In this document: positions 22,788-30,618 of the stretch, in pieces
Layout: every line of letters begins with the position of its first letter
How positions within the stretch are numbered: position 1 is the stretch's first letter
Position numbers and translations under genes: made by a program
NCBI RefSeq assembly: GCF_036242395.1
Contig: NZ_CP108458.1
Span: 7,006,001-7,070,000, forward strand
From: Kitasatospora sp. NBC_01266
Lineage (GTDB): Bacteria > Actinomycetota > Actinomycetes > Streptomycetales > Streptomycetaceae
Length of the DNA: 64,000 bases
Direction of reading: 5' to 3'
Notes under the pieces: generated by a model
Seen by the model: only the letters and a program-made list of their open reading frames with translations
What the model was told of the DNA's origin: nothing
Database searches by the model: none

Positions 22788-24436
22788 CCGAGGATCGGAA
22801 ACGGTCACGGGGGGCGGCCCGGGCGGGCGCGCTGACGCTGCCCCAGCCGGACGGCTCGGACGGCTCGGACGGCCCGGGCGGCTCGGATGGCTCAGCTGGG
22901 CCGACGTCGCCCCGGCCGCTCGGGCTGCCCGCGCTGGCGGGCGGGGTGGACGGCCCGGCGGCGCTGCGCCCATTGCTGGCCGCCGTGCTGGACGCGCTGG
23001 CGGTCGGGGCGGCCCGCCGGGGTGGCCCGCTGGCGGCGGGCGAGCCGCGCGCGCTGGCCGCGCAGGTGGCGCAGGCCGTCGGGGCGCCGAGCGCCGTCGG
23101 TGCTCCCGGCAGCGCCGGCGCCACGGCGCCGACCGACGCCGCCGCGCTGATCGCGCTCACCGAACTGCTGGCCCACGGCAGCGCCGACCCCGCCGACCCG
23201 GCCTGCGCCGCGCACCTGCACTGCCCGCCGCTGGCCGTCGCGGTCGCCGCCGACCTCGCGGTCAGCGTGCTCAACCCCTCGCTCGACTCCTGGGACCAGG
23301 CGCCCGCCGCCACCGTGCTGGAGACCGAACTACTGGCCGAGCTGGCCGCGTTGGTCGGCTACCGGCCGGACCGGGCGGCCGGGGTGCTCACCTCGGGCGG
23401 TACCGAGTCCAACCTGCTCGGCCTGCTGCTGGCCCGTGACCAGCTGCTGCCGGGCCAGGTGGAGCTGGACGGCGTCGACCGCGCGCGCCGGCCACGGATC
23501 TTCGCCTCCCGGGCCGCCCACTTCTCGATCCAGCGCGCCGCCGCCGTGCTGGGCCTCGGTGAGCGGGCCGTGGTCGCGGTCGACGTCGACCGCGACCAGC
23601 GGATGGACCCGGCGGCACTCGCCACGGCGCTCACCGCCGCCCGGCGGAGCGGCCAGACCCCGCTCGCGGTGGTCGCCACCGCCGGCACCACCGACACCGG
23701 CGCGATCGACCCGCTGCACCGCTGCGCCGACCTGGCCGCCGAGTACGGCGCCTGGCTGCACGTGGACGCCGCGTACGGCGGCGGCGCGCTGCTCTCCGAC
23801 CGGCTGGCCCCGCTGCTGGACGGCCTGCACCGGGCCGACTCCGTCTCGCTGGACTGGCACAAGCTGGGCTGGCAGCCGGTGGCGGCCGGGATCTTCCTGG
23901 TCCGCCGCGCCGAGAGCTACGCCCCGCTGGCCCGCCGGGTCGCCTACCTCAACCCGGCCGACGACGAGGCGGCGGGCTATCCGAGCCTGCTGGGCCGCTC
24001 GCTGCGCACCACCCGGCGGGCCGACGCCTTCTCGATCGCGGTCACCCTGCGCACCCTGGGACGGGCCGGCCTCGGGCAACTGGTCGACCGCTGCCACCAG
24101 TTGGCCCAGGCGGCGGCCGGGTTGATCCGGCGCCGCGCCGAGCTGGAACTGCACGGCGATCCGCTGCTGACCACCGTCCTCTTCCGTGCGCTGCCCGCCG
24201 ATCCGGCCGGCCGGGCGGATCCGTCGGCCGTCGACGCCTTCAACGCCGAGCTGCGCCGCCGACTGCTGTCCGGCGGGCTGGCCGTCCTGGGACGCACCGA
24301 ACTCCCGTCGCTTGTACCGGGAGTGACGGCGGGTCTGGTCAGGCTGAAGCTCACCCTGCTCAATCCGCACACCACCGAGGCCGAGCTGGCCCGGCTGCTG
24401 GACCTGGTGGTCGAGACCGGGCGCGATCTGGGGTAG
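22784..24436 (+). CDS. PLP-dependent decarboxylase, probable L-2,4-diaminobutyrate decarboxylase
   Basis: This is a 550-residue group II PLP decarboxylase. It has GVLTSGGTESNLLGLL, VDAAYGGGAL with the PLP-ring Asp, and the PLP Lys in LDWHKLGWQP. It has a low-complexity Gly/Ser/Asp N-terminus of about 40 residues (repeated GSDG). It overlaps the aminotransferase by ATGA and shares its iron box. From the pairing the substrate is probably L-2,4-diaminobutyrate, giving 1,3-diaminopropane. The related DesA acts on lysine in desferrioxamine synthesis, so lysine or ornithine is the alternative. No siderophore synthetase gene follows here. Confidence 0.87.
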   Translation: MTEDRKRSRGAARAGALTLPQPDGSDGSDGPGGSDGSAGPTSPRPLGLPALAGGVDGPAALRPLLAAVLDALAVGAARRGGPLAAGEPRALAAQVAQAVGAPSAVGAPGSAGATAPTDAAALIALTELLAHGSADPADPACAAHLHCPPLAVAVAADLAVSVLNPSLDSWDQAPAATVLETELLAELAALVGYRPDRAAGVLTSGGTESNLLGLLLARDQLLPGQVELDGVDRARRPRIFASRAAHFSIQRAAAVLGLGERAVVAVDVDRDQRMDPAALATALTAARRSGQTPLAVVATAGTTDTGAIDPLHRCADLAAEYGAWLHVDAAYGGGALLSDRLAPLLDGLHRADSVSLDWHKLGWQPVAAGIFLVRRAESYAPLARRVAYLNPADDEAAGYPSLLGRSLRTTRRADAFSIAVTLRTLGRAGLGQLVDRCHQLAQAAAGLIRRRAELELHGDPLLTTVLFRALPADPAGRADPSAVDAFNAELRRRLLSGGLAVLGRTELPSLVPGVTAGLVRLKLTLLNPHTTEAELARLLDLVVETGRDLG

Positions 24437-25212
24437 CGGCGGTGCAATTCGGGAAAGGGGCGCGGCGCACAGCGCGCGGCCGGCCGGGCCGCCGCAGAAT
24501 TGGTGGAAAGCACATCGGCGTGACGCATCGTGAGGAATTCGGAAAGCACTGCCTGGACGTTTCCTGGAACTCCTGGGAAAACAAGGGAGATTGGTGCGGG
24601 CGGGGCGTCGGGCGATTGTTTCCGGCCGTGCCATGGGCGATTTTTCGCCAACCGCCGGTCATTGGTTGCGGAGCAGCCGACCGGCGGCGATAGCTTCTAG
24701 TAGTCGCCGCCACACCGGGAGCACACGGCGCCCAGGGACTAGCGGCACAAGGGGGACCCGTCATGCGCAACCGCGGATTCGCGGTGGCTGCGGCATGTCG
24801 TAGCGATCGGGCGCGGCCGGCGACGGCCCCGGCGTCCGTGGTGGCCACCCCCGACGGCGCACCCGTGCCACCCGCGCTCCGGGTGGCGGTGGTCCCGGAC
24901 CCGGTGTGACCCGGGCGCGCCCCGCGGCCGCCCGGGGCCTGCCCGGCGGGACCGGTCGGACCGGCCCTGGTTTCGCCGGGCGTGAATTCAGCGTCACATT
25001 TCGATGAACGCCCGTCAATAGTCCGGTGTTCGGCCGCTCGCTGCTGCCCGCGGCGAGCCGCCCCCGGATTCGCGCGCGCCGCCGTTCGGCTGCCGCGCCC
25101 AGCCCGTGCCCGATCGGCCGGGCGGTTTTTCCCTGGATCGTGACTTGTTCCCCTGACTTGCTGCGACCTCACCCCGAGGGTGAATCCAGCCATGCCACGC
25201 GGAGGCCGCGCC
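24437..25212. other. Long intergenic stretch before the CDPS gene
   Basis: This 776-bp stretch is less GC-rich at 24440-24700 than its surroundings and shows no convincing large gene. It holds one possible 48-codon gene (24763-24909). The promoter of the CDPS operon should lie at about 24950-25190, but no clear boxes were found. Confidence 0.4.
24763..24909 (+). CDS. Possible 48-residue small protein
   Basis: The ATG at 24763 has GGGGGA about 8 bases upstream. The product starts MRNRGFAVAAACRSDRARPA and ends APVPPALRVAVVPDPV. It has no true signal peptide: the early AVAAA stretch is short and followed by Arg. It is isolated between the decarboxylase and CDPS genes. It may be real or a chance open frame. 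Confidence 0.3.
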   Translation: MRNRGFAVAAACRSDRARPATAPASVVATPDGAPVPPALRVAVVPDPV

Positions 25213-25947
25213 ATGAGCGAATCGCTCATCAGCACCAAGCCCAGCCCGTACCAGGCACTGCCCTTCTCCGACCGCTGCCGCCGGCTGTGGCTGCGCGGCG
25301 ACCACCTGCTGATCGGAGTCAGCCCCGGCAACAGCTACTTCAGCGCTCGGCGCATCGCCGAACTGGTGACCTGGGGAAGGGAGTTCTTCGACGCGGTGGA
25401 CGTCGTCCACGCCGACCTGCACGTCGATGCGCAGTTCGAGGCCTTCGGCTACACCCCCGAGCACGCGAAGCGCCGGGCCGCCAAGGAGGTGCGCACCACC
25501 GCCCGGCGGATCGAGCGCGGCCTCGCCGAGGCCGGCCTCAACCGGGTCGCCATGCACGCGCTCTCCGACTTCCTGGCCGCGCCGGCCTACCAGCGGCTGC
25601 ACGCCGAGGTGCGGCGGGCGCTGCGCGAGGACCCGGTCCTCCGGGAGGCCGCCGAGGGCATGGCGCGGGCCTTCCTGGCCGGCCGACTGCCGACCGGAGT
25701 GGCTGCCGACGCCGGGCAGTTGGCCGCCGGGCTGCGCTACATCTGCGCGGAACTGCCGTTCTTCCTGGACACCCCCGCGCTGCTCGGCAGGGCCAGTTCG
25801 ATCTCCTGCTACCACGTCGAACTCCCGCTGACGCCAGTGCTGTTCGGCCGTAGCGAGGGGCTGCGCGCGGCGCCCACCCAGGGATACGCGGTGGTCCGGC
25901 CGGTCGAGGAGCCGTCACCGGAGGCCACCGAGCCGCTCGCCGCCTGA
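25213..25947 (+). CDS. Cyclodipeptide synthase (CDPS), NYH subfamily
   Basis: The 244-residue enzyme should use two aminoacyl-tRNAs to make a cyclodipeptide. With the ATG at 25213 its key residues align with AlbC: Ser37 (nucleophile) and Asn40 in GVSPGNSYFS, Tyr126, Tyr176, Glu180 in RYICAELPFF, and Tyr200-His201 in SISCYHVEL. The last three blocks sit two residues short of AlbC Tyr128, Tyr178, Glu182 and Tyr202-His203. Asn, Tyr and His place it in the NYH group. The basic helix KRRAAKEVRTTARRIERGL fits tRNA contact. GGAGG lies 8 bases before the ATG; an upstream ATG at 25192 is possible. A CYP121-like P450 gene follows by 97 bp. The two amino acids used cannot be told by eye. Confidence 0.93.
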   Translation: MSESLISTKPSPYQALPFSDRCRRLWLRGDHLLIGVSPGNSYFSARRIAELVTWGREFFDAVDVVHADLHVDAQFEAFGYTPEHAKRRAAKEVRTTARRIERGLAEAGLNRVAMHALSDFLAAPAYQRLHAEVRRALREDPVLREAAEGMARAFLAGRLPTGVAADAGQLAAGLRYICAELPFFLDTPALLGRASSISCYHVELPLTPVLFGRSEGLRAAPTQGYAVVRPVEEPSPEATEPLAA

Positions 25948-26044
25948 CCGGCTCCAACGAGCCAACAGCCCTGCCTGTCAAGGCCGTTCAACATCGTTCA
26001 ATGTCGTTCCAGCTGATCCACGTCAGTCAAGGAGAAACACCTAC

Positions 26045-27256
26045 ATGACCACCAGCACGCCGGACCGAGCCGAGCTGCCGACTTTCCCACTCTCCCGGCG
26101 CGGCGACGTGCTCCCCGCGGAGGCCGAACGGCTGCGCGCGGAACAGCCGGTGGCCCGGGTCCGGACCATGACCGGCGACGAGGCCTGGCTGGTGAGCAAC
26201 TACCGGCTGGCCAAGCAGGTGCTGGAGGACGACCGGTTCAGCCTCAAGGACACCGCCAACCCCGGCGTGCCGCGCCAGTACGCACTGACCATCCCGCCGG
26301 AGGTGGTCGACAACATGGGCAACATCAACAGCGCGGGGCTGCGCGACGCCGTGATGAAGGCCCTCTCGCCGCGCGCCGACCAGGAGTTGGGCGGCTGGCT
26401 GGAGGCACAGGCGCACCAGCTGCTCGACCGGGTGGTCGCCGACGGCGCGCCCGCCGACCTGCGGGACGCCTTCGCCGATCCGTACTCCGCCGCGCTGCAC
26501 TGCCGGTTGCTCGGCATCCCCACCGACGACTGGCGGCGGCTGATGTCCGGGATCGACCTCGCGTTCATCACCAGCCCCCGGCCCTTCGAGGGTTCGGCCC
26601 CCAACTGGTACAAGGACCTCGGCTACCTGCTGGACCGGCTGAACGCCGACCCGGCGCCCACCCGGGGCCTGCTCGGCCGGTTCGTCGAGCTGCGGCGCTC
26701 GCCGGACGTCTCGGACCAGGTGGGTGACGAACTGCTGGCCACCGTGGCCCTGTCGCTCTTCGGCGCGGGCGCGGTGAGCACCTCGGCCTTCCTGCAGCAC
26801 GCGATCATCGCGCTCGCCCGGCAGCCCGAGCTGGCCGACCGGCTGCGCGCCGAACCGGCCGTGATCGGGCGCGCGGTGGACGAACTGCTGCGCTACAACC
26901 TCTCGATCGGCGACGCGCTGCCCCGGATCGCGCTGGCGGACGTGCGGGTCGGTGAGGTGGCGATCAAGGCGGGCGAGCTGGTGCTGATCCTGATCGAGGG
27001 CGCCAACCACGACCCGGAGGTCTTCCCCGAACCGCAGCGGATCGACTTCGACCGGACGAGCAACCCGCACCTGGCCTTCGGGGGTGGCCGGCACTTCTGC
27101 CCCGCCTCCGCCCTCGGTCGCACCCACGCGGAGATCGCGCTGACCGCCCTGGTAACGCGGCTGCCCGGCCTGCGGCTGGCGCTGCCGGCGGCGCAACTGG
27201 CCTGGCGTCCGGGCTTCATCAAGCGCCTGCCGGAGCGGCTGCCGGTGCTCTGGTGA
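26045..27256 (+). CDS. Cytochrome P450, CYP121-like, acting on a cyclodipeptide
   Basis: The 403-residue P450 has the heme ligand Cys352 in FGGGRHFCPAS, ELLRYNLS for the ExxR helix (Glu-Leu-Leu-Arg), and an I-helix FGAGAVSTSAFL with Ser where most P450s have the acid-alcohol pair, as in CYP121. The end WRPGFIKRLPERLPVLW closely matches the CYP121 C-terminus. CYP121 joins the two tyrosines of cyclo(Tyr-Tyr). By alignment its Gln385 and Arg386 are Ile392 and Lys393 here, so the substrate may differ, for example a Trp-containing cyclodipeptide. It follows the CDPS gene in one operon. The ATG at 26045 has AAGGAG ten bases upstream. Confidence 0.92.
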   Translation: MTTSTPDRAELPTFPLSRRGDVLPAEAERLRAEQPVARVRTMTGDEAWLVSNYRLAKQVLEDDRFSLKDTANPGVPRQYALTIPPEVVDNMGNINSAGLRDAVMKALSPRADQELGGWLEAQAHQLLDRVVADGAPADLRDAFADPYSAALHCRLLGIPTDDWRRLMSGIDLAFITSPRPFEGSAPNWYKDLGYLLDRLNADPAPTRGLLGRFVELRRSPDVSDQVGDELLATVALSLFGAGAVSTSAFLQHAIIALARQPELADRLRAEPAVIGRAVDELLRYNLSIGDALPRIALADVRVGEVAIKAGELVLILIEGANHDPEVFPEPQRIDFDRTSNPHLAFGGGRHFCPASALGRTHAEIALTALVTRLPGLRLALPAAQLAWRPGFIKRLPERLPVLW

Positions 27257-27286
27257 GCTGAGCCGAAGGGGGTTCGACGACAGGCC

Positions 27287-28102
27287 TTAGCGGCTCTGGT
27301 CGTCCTGCCCGAGCAGGATCGCGCGGGTCCGCTCCCAGGTCTGCTGGTCGCAGGCGACCAGCAGACCGTCCTCGCCGCCGGGCGGGTCGGCGCGGTAGGG
27401 GGAGCCGTCCAGCCGGGCCGAGACGCCGCCGCTCTCGCGGACCAGCAGCGAGCCGGGGGCGTGGTCCCAGGGCAGGGTGCGCCAGTAGAAGAGGAAGTCC
27501 ATCTCGCCGTCGGCGATCAGCGGGTACTCGATGCCGGCCGCCCGCCGACCCTCCGTCAGCTGTCCGAAGGCGGACGGCTCGGCCGTGAGGCCGGGGAACC
27601 GGCCCACGCGCAGGTAGGACTTGGCCAGGCCGCGCCACCGGGCCGGATCGGGGTGGGCCGGGGTGCGGGTCAGCCGGTGGCCGTCGCGCCAGGCGCCCGC
27701 GCCCAGTTCGGCGCTGTAGGCGGTGCGGGTGACCGGATGCCAGATCCAGGCCGCGACCGCCTGCCCGTCGCGGACCAGTGAGGCCATCACGGCGAAGTCG
27801 GGTCGCCCGGCGACGAAGTTGCCGGTCCCGTCGATCGGGTCGACCAGCCAGCAGGCGGGCTCGTTCTGCAGCGCCCGGGCCAGCCCGGGATCGGCGGCCA
27901 CCGCCTCCTCGCCCACCACCGGCACGGGCAGCAGTTCGCGCAGCCGCCGGGTGATGATCATCTCGGCCTCCCGGTCGGCGACGGTCACCAGGTCCCCGGG
28001 GGCCTTCTCGATCACCTCGCCGGCCGCCAGCGCCCGAAACCGCGGCTCAACGGCCTGCGCCGATGCCTCGACGAGGATCTCGGCCACCTTCTCCATGAGC
28101 AC
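27287..28102 (-). CDS. Inositol monophosphatase-family phosphatase
   Basis: This is a 271-residue protein of the IMPase/FBPase metal-dependent phosphatase family. Metal ligands are in VGEEAV (Glu), WLVDPIDGTGNF (Asp-Ile-Asp-Gly-Thr) and LPWDHAPGSLLVRESGG (Asp of the second motif). It would dephosphorylate inositol phosphate, histidinol phosphate or a similar sugar phosphate with Mg2+. The start is GTG at 28102 (ribosome site GGGAG) or ATG at 28096. It is convergent with the P450 gene and probably unrelated to that pathway. Confidence 0.9.
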   Translation of the reverse strand: MLMEKVAEILVEASAQAVEPRFRALAAGEVIEKAPGDLVTVADREAEMIITRRLRELLPVPVVGEEAVAADPGLARALQNEPACWLVDPIDGTGNFVAGRPDFAVMASLVRDGQAVAAWIWHPVTRTAYSAELGAGAWRDGHRLTRTPAHPDPARWRGLAKSYLRVGRFPGLTAEPSAFGQLTEGRRAAGIEYPLIADGEMDFLFYWRTLPWDHAPGSLLVRESGGVSARLDGSPYRADPPGGEDGLLVACDQQTWERTRAILLGQDDQSR

Positions 28103-28218
28103 GCCGGTGCGCTCCCTTCGCTCGGCTACCACTCTCGCACGCTCGATCGGCCGCGACGCGCGCCGACCACCCGCTGGACACCGTCCGCGCGTCGCCCGTC
28201 CACCGGATCGAGCGCTCT

Positions 28219-28707
28219 CTAGTCAAGGGGCGGCCGCCCCGCCAGCCGGGCGACCTGACGGCGTCCCAGCTCGGTGGTCCGCCGCATGTGGCGGATCAGC
28301 AGCGCCAGTTCGGCCTCGTCGTCCTCGGTGAAGAGCGCGTCCCAGTCCGGGCTCAGCTCGCGCCACAGGTCGCCGAAGCGCACCATCGCCGCCGGGACCA
28401 GCTGGACCAGGACCCGGCGCCGGTCCTGGGTGTCGCGGGCGCGGGTCACATAGCCCGCCTTCTCCAGCCGGTCGACCAGGCGGGTGGCCGAGCCACTGGT
28501 CAGCCCGGTCAGCTCGGCGATCTGGCCGGTGGTGACGGCGCCCGCTTCGAGCGAGAGCAGGTTGAGGCACTGCACGTCCGTGGGGTGCAGGCCCAGGTGG
28601 TCGGCGACGGCCTGGTTGAACAGCACGTAGGAGGCGATGTAGCGCCGGGACTCGGCGCGCAGCTCGGCCAGCAGGTCTTCGCGGGTCATCCGGTCCTCGC
28701 GGGTCAT
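28219..28707 (-). CDS. MarR-family transcription regulator
   Basis: The 162-residue protein has the MarR winged helix: QIAELTGLTSGSATRLVDRLEKAGYVTRARDTQDRRRVLVQLVP, including the wing motif DTQDRRR. The N-terminus repeats MTRED twice (starts at 28707 or 28689). It is divergent from the NmrA-type gene 52 bp away. The gap contains TTGC/GCAA half sites (TTGCGCCACGCAGGCAA, about 28726-28742), a candidate operator. A repressor of the NmrA gene and of itself is the likely role. Confidence 0.9.
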   Translation of the reverse strand: MTREDRMTREDLLAELRAESRRYIASYVLFNQAVADHLGLHPTDVQCLNLLSLEAGAVTTGQIAELTGLTSGSATRLVDRLEKAGYVTRARDTQDRRRVLVQLVPAAMVRFGDLWRELSPDWDALFTEDDEAELALLIRHMRRTTELGRRQVARLAGRPPLD

Positions 28708-28759
28708 GGGCCCTCCGTAATTAGTTGCGCCACGCAGGCAATGGTTTTAGGTTTGCTGC

Positions 28760-29647
28760 ATGACACAGCAATTCTATGCCGTCACCGGTGCCACCGGTGC
28801 CCAGGGCGGCGCCGTCGTCCACGCCCTGCGCCGCGCCGGCCACCCGGTCCGCGCGCTGACCCGCGACCCCGCCTCGCCCGCCGCCGCCGAGCTGCGCGCG
28901 CTCGGCGCGGAGGTCGTCCGGGCCGACTTCGACGACCCGGCCTCGCTGCTCGCCGCCCTCACCGGGGCCGACGCGCTCTTCGCGATGTCCACGCCGTTCG
29001 GCGCCGGGTCCACGCCGTTCAGCACCGGCTTCGCCGCCGAGACCCGCCAGGGCATCGCGCTGCTGGACGCGGCGGTGGCGGCGGGCACCGTGCGGCACGT
29101 GGTGTTCAGCTCCGCGTCCAACGCCGACCGCGGCACCGGGATCCCGCACTTCGAGAGCAAGCACCTGATCGAGCGGCACCTGGCGACCCTGCCGCTCGGC
29201 CACACGATCCTGGGCCCCGGTGTCTTCATGGAGAACTACGCCAACAGCTGGACCCTGGAGCTGCTGCGCCAGGGCGTGCTCGCGCTGCCGATGCCGGGCG
29301 ACCGGCCGCTGCCGGTGATCGCGGCGGCCGACATCGGCGCCTTCGCGGCCCTCGCCCTCACCCGGCCCGAGCGCTTCGCCGGCCGCCGGATCGACATCGC
29401 CTCGCAGTGGCGCACGCCGGTCCAGCTCGCCGCGGCGATCAGCGCGGCCTGCGGGCGCGAGATCGTCCACCGGGAGGTCCCGTTGGCCGAGGTGGCGGGC
29501 TACTCGCCGGACCTGGCGGCGATGTTCCGCTACTTCCAGCAGGTCGGCCTGGAGGTGGACGTCGAGGCGCTGCACCGGGACCACCCGGAGGTCGGCTGGC
29601 ACACCATGGCGCGCTGGGCCGCCGAACGGACCTGGGACCTGGGCTGA
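28760..29647 (+). CDS. NmrA-like NAD(P)-binding protein
   Basis: The 295-residue Rossmann-fold protein has GATGAQGGAVVHALRRAGH as dinucleotide-binding loop, DFDDPASL for the second strand, and SSASNADRGTGIPHFESKHLIE typical of NmrA/TMR-like atypical SDRs, in which YxxxK is absent or altered (here FESKH). Such proteins are either redox sensors or reductases of quinone-like compounds. It is controlled in all likelihood by the divergent MarR gene. The ATG at 28760 fits the family start. Confidence 0.87.
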   Translation: MTQQFYAVTGATGAQGGAVVHALRRAGHPVRALTRDPASPAAAELRALGAEVVRADFDDPASLLAALTGADALFAMSTPFGAGSTPFSTGFAAETRQGIALLDAAVAAGTVRHVVFSSASNADRGTGIPHFESKHLIERHLATLPLGHTILGPGVFMENYANSWTLELLRQGVLALPMPGDRPLPVIAAADIGAFAALALTRPERFAGRRIDIASQWRTPVQLAAAISAACGREIVHREVPLAEVAGYSPDLAAMFRYFQQVGLEVDVEALHRDHPEVGWHTMARWAAERTWDLG

Positions 29648-29672
29648 CGCACCGAGCTCGCTGCCGCCCCCG

Positions 29673-30464
29673 CTACCGCCGCCGGCGCAGCAACTCCTCG
29701 TACTCGGCGTGCACCCGGCGGTCCAGCGCCAGGCCGAACTGGGCGTCCGCCACGGTGCGGGCCAGCGGGCGGATCCGGGTCAGCTGCTCGGTCAGGTGGG
29801 CGGCCTCGCCCGGCGGCAGCGGCCGCTCGTCGGCCAGCACGGCGAGCAACTGGTCGCGGATCAGGCCGACGAAGACCTCGGCCACCGCGTCCGCGTACTC
29901 CTGGGCCTTGCGGCTGGCGTCCAGCACGGCGGCCAGCGGCACGCCCTCCTCGATCAGCGCGACGGTGGCGTCCATCAGTCGGCGGCTGACGTGCGTGATG
30001 CCGTCGTCGGTGACCGTGATGTAGCCCTGGGCCAGCGACTCGGCGGTGTTGGCCTCGGTCAGCTGGTCGCCGAAGGCCGCGCGCAGTTCGTCCCAGCTCA
30101 GCGAGACCGGGGTCTCGTCCGACCACGGGGAGATGATCGCGGCCTCCAGGCCGATCAGCGCGGCCACGCCCCGGCCGCTCTCGCCGGCGCCGATCAGCTC
30201 GGCGATGCCGCCCAGGGTGTGGCCGCGCTCCAGGAGTTCGGCGATCACCCGCAGCCGGGCCAGATGCGCCTGGCCGTACCAGGCGATCCGGCCCGCCATC
30301 CGCGGCGGCGGCAGCAGCTTGCGCTCGCGGTAGAAGCGCAGCGTGCGGGTGGTGATGCCGGCCGCCGCCGCGAGCTCGGCCACCCGGTACTCGCGGGGCC
30401 CGCTCTCTCCCCCCGAGCCCTCGCTCTCCGCGCCCTCGCTCTCTGGCACCTCGATCTCTGACAC
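29673..30464 (-). CDS. MerR-family transcription regulator with large effector domain
   Basis: The 263-residue protein has an acidic Ser/Glu-rich lead of about 24 residues and then the MerR DNA-binding unit: YRVAELAAAAGITTRTLRFYRERKLLPPPRM. The pattern RTLRFYRERKL is diagnostic. A helical C-terminal domain follows without the MerR-type Cys metal site, so a small organic ligand is more likely than a metal. It is divergent from the monooxygenase operon, with a 34-bp inverted repeat between them. GTG at 30464 is chosen over a longer frame because the domain starts soon after. Confidence 0.88.
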   Translation of the reverse strand: MSEIEVPESEGAESEGSGGESGPREYRVAELAAAAGITTRTLRFYRERKLLPPPRMAGRIAWYGQAHLARLRVIAELLERGHTLGGIAELIGAGESGRGVAALIGLEAAIISPWSDETPVSLSWDELRAAFGDQLTEANTAESLAQGYITVTDDGITHVSRRLMDATVALIEEGVPLAAVLDASRKAQEYADAVAEVFVGLIRDQLLAVLADERPLPPGEAAHLTEQLTRIRPLARTVADAQFGLALDRRVHAEYEELLRRRR

Positions 30465-30543
30465 GCCGCCAGCATAGGGCGGGGAGCAGGGGAAAATCGG
30501 CCCGGTCGGACTCCTTCCTAGACGCGCTGTCAACAGCTACCCT

Positions 30544-30577
30544 GCCAATCGTGCCAGTAATCACTGGCGCGATTGGC
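30544..30577. promoter_or_regulatory. 34-bp inverted repeat, probable operator for the MerR protein
   Basis: GCCAATCGTGCCAGT (30544-30558) and ACTGGCGCGATTGGC (30563-30577) are inverted copies in 14 of 15 positions around AATC. The site lies between the divergent MerR gene and the monooxygenase operon, 42 bp before the latter's ATG. It has the size of a dimer site. A role as a folded leader is the alternative. Confidence 0.6.
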
Positions 30578-30618
30578 CTCCTCGTACGCTTAGGCGCCCC
30601 CAAGAGAGGACCCGCCGC

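Noticed and set aside
24443..24693. Open frame beginning with MQFGKGARRTARGRPGRRRI as a gene.
   Set aside because: It has no ribosome site, and the composition follows the non-coding, lower-GC stretch.
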